This document shows positions 7,796-15,718 of a stretch of DNA of 64,000 bases, piece by piece. Positions within the stretch are counted from its first letter, which is position 1, and each line of letters begins with the position of its first letter. The stretch lies in NCBI RefSeq assembly GCF_901875555.1, contig NZ_CABFMD010000004.1:1-64000 (forward strand), given 5' to 3'. Source of the stretch: Streptococcus parasanguinis. Lineage in GTDB: Bacteria; Bacillota; Bacilli; Lactobacillales; Streptococcaceae. Below the pieces are notes generated by a model, which saw only the letters and a list, made by a program, of their open reading frames with translations, searched no databases and was not told the DNA's origin. The position numbers and the translations under genes are program-made.

Positions 7796-9392
7796 TATCC
7801 TACTATATAACATCATAAAGAAAAATTGGAAAGATACTCTTATTGCCATTATTTTTAAAATATTATTTGCGATATCTATCACGATCATGTCTTATTCATT
7901 AACATTTTTGTTTGATAGTTATAAACTCGGTCAAAATAGATTCTTTCGTGCGATATGTATTCTTGGGTTTATTATCTTAGTAACAGTACTTCTCTCATTT
8001 CTTTCGGATTACTTTAAAGCAAGATATTTAAAAAGTTCAAATATTTTGTTGAAAACACAAATCACTGATAATGTCGTGGAAAATTCATCTGATTTAATCG
8101 CGGAACGAGATACAGGAAAAGCTATTTCTTGGTTTATTAACGATGCAAAACAGATAGAAGCTCAGGCTTTTGAAAATATTTTAACTTTTATTTATATGTT
8201 AGCTCTTGTAATTAGTGCTTTTATTTCAATTTTCATATTACATTGGTCAATTGCATTGGTATCAGTAGCATTTCTTTTAATATCACTCGTTATTCCCAAT
8301 TTATCACAAAAATATGTTGTAATAGCACAAGAAAAGTATACGAGAGCAAATGAAGAGTATACAGAGGCAGTGAGAGACAATATGGAGGGACTGAGCCTGT
8401 TTTTCCTTGGAGATGCGTTAGTAAGTTTTATTTCAAGGATGAACAATGCTTCAACAACAAAAGAAGAACATCAATTTAGATTTTCTATGACGCAAGCAAA
8501 GGTTGGAAGTGTAGTATTGTTGGTTTCGCTTTTTTCACAAATAGGCTTAATCATTTTTACTCTCTATATTTCTAGTATAGGATTAACGACGATTGGTAGT
8601 GTATTTAGTATAGCGTCATTATCTGGTAACTTATTTAACGGTATTCAGGGTTTGACTTCTTCCATTACAATATTTAAGTCATCAGATGTTTTATTACAAA
8701 AATTTCAGACCAAAACAGTTAATGAAACTATTGAAGTTGACTCGAGAGTAAATAATATTTCCTTAGCTGATATTTCTTTTCAGTATGATAATCATGTGAT
8801 TTTTAACGATTTTTCTCAGACCTTTATTAAAGGGAGAAAATATGCCATTGTTGGGGAGTCTGGAAGCGGGAAATCAACTCTTTTACAGTTATTATTAGGA
8901 TTGAAACAGGCCAAATCAGGGAGTATCTTTATCAACGGTTGTGATCTTAATGCAATTAATCTAAAAAGTTACTACAAGCGTATAGCCTATATTGATCAAG
9001 CTATTTATTTAATAAATGGTTCAATTAGAGAGAATATTACATTAGGTAAATTAATTTCAGATCAGGAGCTGGCTGAAGTGGTTGAAAAAACTCAATTGAG
9101 TTCTTTTGTTGGTGAAAGTTTATCTGGTTTAGATAGAAAACTTGTGTCGAATGGTTTAGCTATATCAGGTGGAGAAAAACAGAAAATTGCTTTGGCTCGG
9201 GCGATTGTTAAGGATGTTGATTTTATTATCATTGATGAAACAACTTCACAGCTCGATAAAGAAAATAGATTGGCCATTGAAGAGACAATATTAGGGTTAC
9301 AGGATATTGGTGTTATCTATATCAGCCATAATACAGAATCTAAAGTCCTTGAACTATTTGATGAAGTTTTAGATAGTCGTTGCTTTAAGTAA
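7788..9392 (+). CDS. ABC exporter, fused membrane and ATPase domains
   Basis: This 534-residue half-transporter starts at the ATG at 7788, with GGGAGGTG just upstream inside the regulator gene. Six membrane helices occupy about residues 1-290. The ATPase follows with Walker A GESGSGKST (about 360), signature ISGGEKQK (about 460) and Walker B FIIIDETTS. It lacks a peptidase domain, so it is not a processing exporter of the double-glycine type. Such exporters give immunity to, or secrete, small peptides or drugs and work as dimers. Coupling to an ArsR-like regulator suggests induction by the exported compound. A substrate cannot be named. Confidence 0.8.
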   Translation: MSNILLYNIIKKNWKDTLIAIIFKILFAISITIMSYSLTFLFDSYKLGQNRFFRAICILGFIILVTVLLSFLSDYFKARYLKSSNILLKTQITDNVVENSSDLIAERDTGKAISWFINDAKQIEAQAFENILTFIYMLALVISAFISIFILHWSIALVSVAFLLISLVIPNLSQKYVVIAQEKYTRANEEYTEAVRDNMEGLSLFFLGDALVSFISRMNNASTTKEEHQFRFSMTQAKVGSVVLLVSLFSQIGLIIFTLYISSIGLTTIGSVFSIASLSGNLFNGIQGLTSSITIFKSSDVLLQKFQTKTVNETIEVDSRVNNISLADISFQYDNHVIFNDFSQTFIKGRKYAIVGESGSGKSTLLQLLLGLKQAKSGSIFINGCDLNAINLKSYYKRIAYIDQAIYLINGSIRENITLGKLISDQELAEVVEKTQLSSFVGESLSGLDRKLVSNGLAISGGEKQKIALARAIVKDVDFIIIDETTSQLDKENRLAIEETILGLQDIGVIYISHNTESKVLELFDEVLDSRCFK

Positions 9393-9427
9393 TATGTTTT
9401 ACAATGATAGTTGTAGTCAACAAAGAT

Positions 9428-9505
9428 ATGGGGGAGATGTACCTTAAACAGATAAGAGGTTTGTCAAAAACTTTATCTGGAAATAATCTCCCTAATTTAG
9501 ACTAA
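9428..9505 (+). CDS. Possible 25-residue peptide after the ABC exporter
   Basis: A frame of 25 codons begins at the ATG at 9428 (a second ATG at 9437), lies between the exporter and its terminator, and ends GNNLPNLD and TAA. The GGGGGAG next to the second ATG is too close to serve it well. Placement between exporter and terminator would suit a cargo or immunity peptide, but there is no cleavage motif. Low confidence. Confidence 0.2.
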   Translation: MGEMYLKQIRGLSKTLSGNNLPNLD

Positions 9506-9513
9506 AATATAAT

Positions 9514-9555
9514 GCATAATATCAGTTTTTTGAATACCTGATATTATGCGTTTTT
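9514..9555 (+). terminator. Terminator of the ArsR-ABC operon
   Basis: A perfect 12-bp hairpin (GCATAATATCAG and CTGATATTATGC) is followed by GTTTTT. It ends the operon and separates it from the next regulator. The remainder of the gap (9556-9816) shows no clear gene. Confidence 0.8.
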
Positions 9556-9816
9556 AATTTCAAAGACTTTTAGGAATTGCTTGAACTCTCAAATCCCTTA
9601 TATGTTTTTCTGAGTTACATGAAAAGTTTAACTTAATTTGACAATCTAGAAATTATTTGAGTAGATTATTTTCAAAAGAAGACGAGGTATATCAAAAAAT
9701 ATTTGCTACCATTTATATAAAAATTGTATCTTTCTGGACATATATTTGAATTTTTAATTTAAACATATTACAATTAAAATTGAAGTCAAAATCAATTAGA
9801 AAAGGAATATCCAAAC

Positions 9817-10683
9817 GTGGGTACATTATTAGCAACAAGATTAAAAAATAGACGAAAAGAATTAAAAATGTCACAAAAAGAATTGGCTGAAGGGATTTGC
9901 AAACAAGGTCAAATTAGTCGGTTAGAGAGTGGAGAATATACTCCAGGGGCAGACTTCTTGTATGCTTTATCACGCAAACTAAAAGTCAGTATGGATTATT
10001 TTTTTGAAGAACATGTTGAACAGAAAATAGACGAGCTAACAGAATTTAAAAAAATAGCACGTATTTTTATTATGAATCGGAATTATGAGTCTTTAAAATA
10101 TATACTTGAATTAGAAAATATTAAGACTCATCGTTTATCTTTATCTGATAAATTTTATATGGAGTGGATAAAAACACTTGTTGATTTTTATTTTTATGGA
10201 AAGAAAGACGAGGCAGTTCAAAAATTAGAGGGAGTACTTGAGCAACTAAGTACATCTGATTTGAACTATCTTCAATTCTCTAATACATTATTTAATTTTT
10301 ATTATGAAGTTGGGAGTATAGAACGATTTAATAAAATTAGAGATCGAATAGAGGAAAGAGTTAACCAATTGAGTTTAAATACGATAGAAGAACTAGAATT
10401 GTCAATCAAATTTAACTATAACGTATGCCGGTATTTATGGCTCCAAAAAGATACTGAACAAGCAATTTCTAGAATTTCTACTACAATTAAGCAATGTAAA
10501 GATTATAGAACTACCTATCTATTAGCAGATTTATATGTATTAATGGGAAATATAAGCAAAAGTATTTCATCAAAAGATAACACATTAGAAAATTATGAAG
10601 TTGCCCGTTTTTTGTACAAACTTGATGAGAATATTCCTATGATGCTAAAAGTAGAGCAGTATATTTTAAAATTGACGGAATAA
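9817..10683 (+). CDS. Rgg/PlcR-like regulator (helix-turn-helix plus TPR)
   Basis: This 288-residue protein has a GTG start; AAAGGA lies 10 bases upstream. Residues 8-62 form an Xre helix-turn-helix (MSQKELAEGICKQGQISRLE). The remaining 220 residues are helical repeats of the PlcR/Rgg type, which in relatives bind short imported signal peptides. It is followed by its own terminator, then a strong promoter, a possible lanthionine-cyclase relic and an ABC exporter. By analogy with Rgg-controlled bacteriocin loci it probably activates the downstream promoter at 10770 in response to a peptide. No pheromone gene is obvious nearby, and no ligand can be named. Confidence 0.75.
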   Translation: MGTLLATRLKNRRKELKMSQKELAEGICKQGQISRLESGEYTPGADFLYALSRKLKVSMDYFFEEHVEQKIDELTEFKKIARIFIMNRNYESLKYILELENIKTHRLSLSDKFYMEWIKTLVDFYFYGKKDEAVQKLEGVLEQLSTSDLNYLQFSNTLFNFYYEVGSIERFNKIRDRIEERVNQLSLNTIEELELSIKFNYNVCRYLWLQKDTEQAISRISTTIKQCKDYRTTYLLADLYVLMGNISKSISSKDNTLENYEVARFLYKLDENIPMMLKVEQYILKLTE

Positions 10684-10688
10684 TATGT

Positions 10689-10716
10689 AACGATGTTTTT
10701 AAATAACATCGTTTTA
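10689..10716 (+). terminator. Terminator of the Rgg-like gene
   Basis: AACGATGTT and AACATCGTT form a perfect 9-bp hairpin followed by TTTT, five bases past the stop codon. Confidence 0.75.
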
Positions 10717-10769
10717 AAATACAAAAAAGCATCTAATTAGAAATAGATACAAAATAACTATATTATGTA

Positions 10770-10824
10770 TTGACTTGTTATGTATGAGGTGCTAAAATTA
10801 AATGCAATAATACAAAAGGAGGGG
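10770..10824 (+). promoter_or_regulatory. Strong promoter and ribosome site with no ATG gene after it
   Basis: TTGACT (10770-10775), a 17-base spacer and extended -10 TGC-TAAAAT (10791-10798) are followed by an excellent ribosome site AAAGGAGGGG (10815-10824). No ATG, GTG or TTG frame of useful length starts at the right distance. This suggests that the original first gene was lost by deletion, leaving its promoter and ribosome site. Confidence 0.55.
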
Positions 10825-10825
10825 A

Positions 10826-10918
10826 TCAAGAAGGATTTGTTTTTGTCACGGGTTAGCTGACTTGCTCTATTCGTGCGATGATAAGTATTCAACAAAAGAT
10901 ATTCAAAGGGTATTGTAG
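10826..10918 (+). pseudogene. Possible relic of a lanthionine synthetase C-like gene
   Basis: Read from 10826, the frame runs to a TAG at 10916 and encodes FCHGLADLLYSCDDKYS near its start. The CHGLA-LLY pattern resembles the zinc-binding CHG motif of LanC-type cyclases. There is no start codon, and the frame begins directly behind an orphan ribosome site. I read this as a deletion scar of a lantibiotic-type locus. The match is short, so it is tentative. Confidence 0.25.
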
Positions 10919-11000
10919 ATTACAGGAAAGAAATTATTTCAATAACAAAGTACTTAATGAATATAGTGTTTGAGGAGTATTAAGTGACAAAATAGGAACT

Positions 11001-11037
11001 TTATTATCTTATGTTGCACTTAAACATAAGATAATAA
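11001..11037. promoter_or_regulatory. Perfect 15-bp inverted repeat before the second ABC exporter
   Basis: TTATTATCTTATGTT (11001-11015) and its exact complement (11023-11037) flank seven bases. There is no T-run after it, so it is unlikely to be a terminator. It may be an operator or an mRNA structure 41 bases before the exporter start. Confidence 0.5.
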
Positions 11038-11078
11038 TTTGTGAAAAAATATTTGGAATTTTTAAATGAGGCTGGAAT

Positions 11079-12689
11079 ATGACATTAAAAACTTATTTAA
11101 TTAGATGCAAACGAAGTAATTCTATATGGTTGTTTTGGATTTTTATTAATTCATTATGTGTTTACTTAAATGGTATATTGAGTGCAAAAGCAATTTCTAC
11201 AATTGTAAATTTTGATTTACAGGGATTTTTGTATTTAAGTGGAGCGATTTTAGCTGTAAATTTAATATGGGTATTGCAAATATATCAAAACTCAAAAGCA
11301 AGTGAAAAAGCCATACAAGAAATGTGTACCGAAATACGTAAAGATATTGTAAAAAGTATTGAAAGTAAAGGTGTGATACGTTTTGGCGCAAAAAGTGTTA
11401 GCGCCTATACCTCATGGCTGACAAATGATCTCAATACTATTCGAGATCTTGGCTTTGAAACACTTGAATTAATGATTAGTCAAGCATTAAATATCATTTT
11501 TGCAATTATTGCCTTTTTTAGTTTCCATTATTCATTATTGTTTACAATTTTGATATTCTTCATTCTAATGGTAAATCTTCCTAAAATATTTACAAAGAAA
11601 ATGGAGAATAAAGCTGTTTACTTTACTGAGAAGAATGAAGAATTAGTTAAAGCAATTGATGATTCTTTAAGTGGATTTCGAATGTTATCCAATGCTAATC
11701 AACTTCATTTTTTAATGGTAAAAATTTTATCTTATTCAAAAAAATATTCGAAGTCCAGAGTTTCATATTCAAAAACCTTTGGTGGGCTTATGTCTGTTCA
11801 AAATGGGACTAGTTTTGTGAGTCAAATTGCCATGTTGACCCACGCAGGGGTCTTATATTTTAACCGATTAATTCCGATTGGTGCTGTATCTTCTTCTCAA
11901 TATTTTTCATCAATTATCTTCGCTGGCTTAACAGGCTTAACGGCAAATTACGCTGAGTTTAAAACTGTAAACAAAATATTTGAAAAATTTGAATTTGAAG
12001 GTGACCAAAGTATTAATGAAAGTAATGTTAATAAACAAACTTGGAAGAAATTTATAGATAAAGTAGAATTTCAATCGGTAACTATTGAACGTGACGGTAA
12101 GATTGTCTTAGATAATTTAAATGTTAAAATTGAAAAAAATAAGAAGTATGCAATATCAGGGTCATCTGGTTCAGGAAAATCAACTATATTAAAGGCTATT
12201 AATGGTGAAATCCCAATTTCGAAAGGCCACATCTTCTATGACAATATCGATTCAAAAAATATGAATTTCAAGGATCTTCATGAAAATATTTCTTATGTTA
12301 GTTTGGAAGATCATATTTTTAACGAATCCATTTTATTTAATTTGACATTAGGCCGAGAAATAGAAGATTCAAAAATCGAAAAAGCATTGGAATTATTTTA
12401 TTTAAGAGACTGGATTAATGGATTGAGTCATGGATTGGAAACTACTTTATCGGAAATTAGCCAAGACATTTCTAGTGGACAGAAGCAACGAATTAGTCTA
12501 GCTAGAGCTTATCTTGAAGAAAAACCAATTTTAATTATTGATGAGGCAACTGATGCGATTGATAAAGAAAGGCGGTATCAAATTGAGAAACATCTATTCT
12601 CAATGACAGAAAAAACTGTTATTTTTGTAAGCCATCATCTAGATGAAAATATTAGATCTCTTTTTGATAAAATTATATATTTGGATTAG
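11079..12689 (+). CDS. ABC exporter, fused membrane and ATPase domains (second)
   Basis: This 536-residue half-transporter is the same type and size as the exporter at 7788. It has six helices in residues 1-290, Walker [10 protein letters not shown] (about 365), signature ISSGQKQR (about 465; the second residue G is replaced by S) and Walker B LIIDEAT. It has no N-terminal peptidase. The 13-codon GTG frame at 11041 ends on the ATGA of this start, so coupling is possible. The context (peptide-sensing regulator, LanC-like relic) suggests export of or immunity to a peptide. Its codons are very AT-rich, like the rest of the island. Confidence 0.8.
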   Translation: MTLKTYLIRCKRSNSIWLFWIFINSLCVYLNGILSAKAISTIVNFDLQGFLYLSGAILAVNLIWVLQIYQNSKASEKAIQEMCTEIRKDIVKSIESKGVIRFGAKSVSAYTSWLTNDLNTIRDLGFETLELMISQALNIIFAIIAFFSFHYSLLFTILIFFILMVNLPKIFTKKMENKAVYFTEKNEELVKAIDDSLSGFRMLSNANQLHFLMVKILSYSKKYSKSRVSYSKTFGGLMSVQNGTSFVSQIAMLTHAGVLYFNRLIPIGAVSSSQYFSSIIFAGLTGLTANYAEFKTVNKIFEKFEFEGDQSINESNVNKQTWKKFIDKVEFQSVTIERDGKIVLDNLNVKIEKNKKYAISGSSGSGKSTILKAINGEIPISKGHIFYDNIDSKNMNFKDLHENISYVSLEDHIFNESILFNLTLGREIEDSKIEKALELFYLRDWINGLSHGLETTLSEISQDISSGQKQRISLARAYLEEKPILIIDEATDAIDKERRYQIEKHLFSMTEKTVIFVSHHLDENIRSLFDKIIYLD

Positions 12690-12745
12690 TTTTAACATAC
12701 TGAGATCAGTAGGTTAGATTGAAGAACGATTCATCTACCAGATTT

Positions 12746-12776
12746 AAAAACGCACCAATAATGGTGCGTTTTTAAA
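12746..12776 (+). terminator. Terminator after the second ABC exporter
   Basis: AAAAACGCACCA and TGGTGCGTTTTT are exact 12-bp arms with a four-base loop. It separates the peptide-transport locus from pezAT and can act in both directions. Confidence 0.85.
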
Positions 12777-12783
12777 TTATTAA

Positions 12784-12812
12784 TGCTATAATAGAAATAA
12801 ATAAAAGGAGGG
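12784..12812 (+). promoter_or_regulatory. pezAT promoter and ribosome site
   Basis: An extended -10 TGC-TATAAT (12784-12792) is followed by AAAAGGAGGG, five bases from the pezA start. Autorepression by PezA at this site is expected from the known system; no clear palindrome is visible. Confidence 0.6.
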
Positions 12813-12817
12813 CTCTC

Positions 12818-13294
12818 ATGATCGGAGAAAATATTAAAGCGTTACGTAAAACACATGACCTAACCCAGCCTGAGTTCGCAAAGATTGTTGGTATCTCTCG
12901 AAATAGCCTGAGTCGTTATGAAAATGGAACAAGTTCAGTTTCGACAGAATTAATAGATCGTATTTGTCAGAAATTTAATGTTTCCTATATCGATATCGTA
13001 GGGGAGGAAAAGATGCTCTCACCAGTAGAAGATTACCAGCTCACTCTAAAAATTGAAATAATTAAAGAACGAGGGTCGAATATCTTAGCGCAACTTTATC
13101 GTTTTCAAGATGAACAAGGAATTGCATTTGATGATACTTCTAATCCTTGGGTTCTAATGAGCGATGATTTGTCTGATTTGCTGAACACGAAGATTTATCT
13201 TGTGGGGACTTTTGATGAAGTAGAGCGATATAATGGCTATTTGGATGGCATTGAACGGATGCTAGAACAAGCTAGTCATCTGGTGGTGGCTTAA
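12818..13294 (+). CDS. pezA: PezA antitoxin (epsilon/zeta-type system, Xre domain)
   Basis: This 158-residue protein has the same length as pneumococcal PezA. An N-terminal Xre helix-turn-helix lies at residues 1-60 (MIGENIKALRKTHDLTQPEFAK, then ISRNSLSRYENG), and the C-terminal 90 residues bind and inhibit the toxin in known PezA. It represses its own operon together with PezT. Its TAA stop overlaps the pezT ATG by one base (TAATG), the usual coupling for this pair. Located inside the accessory island, where it may stabilise the island. Confidence 0.92.
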   Translation: MIGENIKALRKTHDLTQPEFAKIVGISRNSLSRYENGTSSVSTELIDRICQKFNVSYIDIVGEEKMLSPVEDYQLTLKIEIIKERGSNILAQLYRFQDEQGIAFDDTSNPWVLMSDDLSDLLNTKIYLVGTFDEVERYNGYLDGIERMLEQASHLVVA

Positions 13295-14064
13295 TGAAAC
13301 TAGAAGAATTTAGTCAAGATGATTTTGAACGAGCATCCAGACGACTCGTTCGTTCTTTAACTCGTGGTAAAACAACTTCGTCTCAGCCCAAGGCTATCTT
13401 GCTAGGTGGACAGAGTGGTGCTGGGAAAACAACGATTCATCGTGTGAAACAAAGGGAATTTCAAGGTAATATCATTATCATTGATGGAGATAGTTATCGC
13501 TCTTTTCATCCGAACTACCTTGGCCTACAGGAAAAGTATGGCAAAGATAGTGTGGATTATACCAAAGTGTTTGCGGGAAAAATGGTTGAATATCTCGTAG
13601 ATGAATTGAGTAAACAAGGTTATCATTTGTTAATCGAGGGCACCTTGAGAACAACAGAAGTTCCTCGAAAAACGGCACAATTATTAGCAACTAGAGGTTA
13701 CCAAGTTTCACTTGCACTGATTGCGACTAAGCCAGAATTGTCCTATCTCAGTACCTTGATACGTTATGAAGAGCTCTATGCTATAGATCCTCGTCAAGCT
13801 AGAGCGACTCCCAAAGAGCACCATGATGAAATTGTAGAACATTTGGTTGGTAACTTACGAGAGTTGGAAAAGGCTAAACTTTTTAGACAAATTCAAATTT
13901 ATCAAAGAGATCAATCGTGTGTTTATGATTCGCAAGTAGATGAAACCTCAGCAGCAGAAGTTCTACAAGAATGCCTCTTTGGAAAATGGAGTAAGGTGGA
14001 GAAAGAGATGTTGAAGTTGGGACAAGAACGCTTGAGGGAGTTTAACACGGATACTAAAAAGTAA
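13294..14064 (+). CDS. pezT: PezT zeta toxin (UDP-N-acetylglucosamine kinase)
   Basis: This 256-residue protein is close in length to pneumococcal PezT. Walker A GGQSGAGKT is at residues 38-46 with Lys45, and the catalytic-base region IIDGDSYR has Asp66. Both catalytic residues known from PezT are present, so the toxin looks active. It phosphorylates UDP-GlcNAc, blocks peptidoglycan synthesis and causes lysis when PezA is lost. No terminator is seen before the MFS gene 45 bases downstream, so read-through is possible. Confidence 0.93.
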   Translation: MKLEEFSQDDFERASRRLVRSLTRGKTTSSQPKAILLGGQSGAGKTTIHRVKQREFQGNIIIIDGDSYRSFHPNYLGLQEKYGKDSVDYTKVFAGKMVEYLVDELSKQGYHLLIEGTLRTTEVPRKTAQLLATRGYQVSLALIATKPELSYLSTLIRYEELYAIDPRQARATPKEHHDEIVEHLVGNLRELEKAKLFRQIQIYQRDQSCVYDSQVDETSAAEVLQECLFGKWSKVEKEMLKLGQERLREFNTDTKK

Positions 14065-14109
14065 GAGAGAATCTTTTTATGAGGTGAAGGTACACAGTAA
14101 GGGAGACCT

Positions 14110-15366
14110 ATGAGAAAAATTTTAAAGAATCAGCTATATTTGAAAGTTCTGCTTTCAGATCTGATATCAAATTTGGGAGATACCTTATATTTTATAGCTC
14201 TCATGACCTATGTGACGGAGCTGAAAGACAGTAATTTGGCTGTTTCAATCATCAATCTATCAGAGACGGTCCCGATCTTATTTACAGTATTTTTTGGAAT
14301 CATTGCAGATAGAACGATGAATAAAGTTGAGACCATTATTAAAACATTGTGGATACGGGTAGGTTTGTATTTAGTAGTGGCTATGGTGATGAATTTTAAG
14401 GCATCTATTATGGTAGTCATACTGGCTAGTATGGTTAATCTTGTCTCAGATACACTGGGACAATTTGAAAATGGTCTTTTCTACCCAATTTCGAATCGGA
14501 TTGTGGAAAAATCAGAGAGAGAAGAGGCGATGGCCTTTAGGCAGACGGTAACGTCAACCATGAATATTGTCAATCAATCATTGGGAGCGTTTTTGATCAC
14601 GATTCTGAGTTTCATTCACTTAGCTCTAATCAATTCTCTGACCTTTGCGATTAGTTTGTTCATTATGCTAGTGATCAAACATCAGATTGATGATGATTAT
14701 GATGATCAAACCTCGTCTAGCACGGGCTCTACATTTCAGTTCAGAGCTTTGTTTTCCGAGATCATGTCACACTTAAAACTCTCCATCAAGCATCTATTTA
14801 GTATTAGTCATATGAAGGCTGCCCTACTTGTGATACCGATTCTTAATGGAAGCTTAGCTATTCTCACACCATTAGTTGTCGTCAATCTTTCTAAAGGTTT
14901 TGCTCTGACCATTATGAATACAGCAACCACCATCTCACTTTTAGGCATTAGTACGGTTGCTGGAGGGATTTTAGGAGGTGCTTTCATTTTGATTAGTAAA
15001 AGATTTAAAAGCCTCTCCATAGGAGCTTTGCTAAAAATGAATTTAATGACTGTTTTGCTTTCATTTGTTGCATTTTACTACCAAAATATTTATTTCATGC
15101 TATTTGCATCCTTTCTTTCGAGTGTATTCGTTAGTGCATTAAACCCTAAAATGGGAGCGATCATATTTAATCATATAGATGAAACGAAATTGGCGACCAT
15201 ATTTGGAGGAATGGTAACCTACTTCCAAATGGGGGATGTTGTCTCGAGATTATTGTTTTCGACCTTAGTCATCTATCTACCTTCTAATTACATAGCAGTA
15301 GTGTATATGGTGTTAGTTTTGCTAGCATTTCTATATACATTTAAAAAAGTAGAGATAACAGCATAA
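14110..15366 (+). CDS. MFS transporter, drug-efflux type
   Basis: This 418-residue membrane protein has about 12 hydrophobic segments and the MFS pattern of the macrolide-efflux (MefA-like) group. The start is fixed by GGGAG six bases upstream. A soluble loop rich in D, S and T (about residues 193-215) divides the two halves. Substrate cannot be told. It sits between pezAT and the RyR-domain gene and could be part of either unit or independent. Confidence 0.75.
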   Translation: MRKILKNQLYLKVLLSDLISNLGDTLYFIALMTYVTELKDSNLAVSIINLSETVPILFTVFFGIIADRTMNKVETIIKTLWIRVGLYLVVAMVMNFKASIMVVILASMVNLVSDTLGQFENGLFYPISNRIVEKSEREEAMAFRQTVTSTMNIVNQSLGAFLITILSFIHLALINSLTFAISLFIMLVIKHQIDDDYDDQTSSSTGSTFQFRALFSEIMSHLKLSIKHLFSISHMKAALLVIPILNGSLAILTPLVVVNLSKGFALTIMNTATTISLLGISTVAGGILGGAFILISKRFKSLSIGALLKMNLMTVLLSFVAFYYQNIYFMLFASFLSSVFVSALNPKMGAIIFNHIDETKLATIFGGMVTYFQMGDVVSRLLFSTLVIYLPSNYIAVVYMVLVLLAFLYTFKKVEITA

Positions 15367-15492
15367 GAAAATTTTAATTGGCCCAACTCCACCTATCTGT
15401 TCGATAGCTGATCTAGTAAGTTACCATGTAATCAAAAATGGACTTCGAAATGTTAGACTCCTATATCCATTCAATAGAATAACAAACATGAC

Positions 15493-15520
15493 AAAGAGCA
15501 CCGTTCTGGGTGTTCTTTTT
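15493..15520 (+). terminator. Terminator after the MFS gene
   Basis: AGAGCACC pairs with GGGTGTTCT (one G-U pair), followed by five T. The gap on to 15718 holds a TATAAT at 15583-15588 that may serve the RyR gene; I see no gene in it. Confidence 0.65.
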
Positions 15521-15718
15521 GTCTAACACTCTCTTCCTTTATGCAGGGGCGAATCCAAGTCTAGTTATCTTTCAAAAAATGATATAATTTTAATAGAAAC
15601 TTTTTGTTGGATTGACGATATAAATTTTTTTATGAAAAGTGATCTTAATCTTAGAGTTGAATCTTATTTATCATTTGTCAAACTGCAATGAAAGCATATT
15701 TTTTTAATGGAGTAGTTG

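Noticed and set aside
10815..10860. ATC- or ATT-initiated peptide directly after the strong ribosome site at 10815
   Set aside because: Such starts are very rare, the spacing is poor, and the frames give only 7-30 residues; a deletion scar explains the site better.
10878..10973. A 31-codon ATG frame between the Rgg-like gene and the second exporter
   Set aside because: There is no ribosome site upstream, no leader-peptide or cleavage motif, and it overlaps the possible LanC relic frame; not strong enough to list as a gene.
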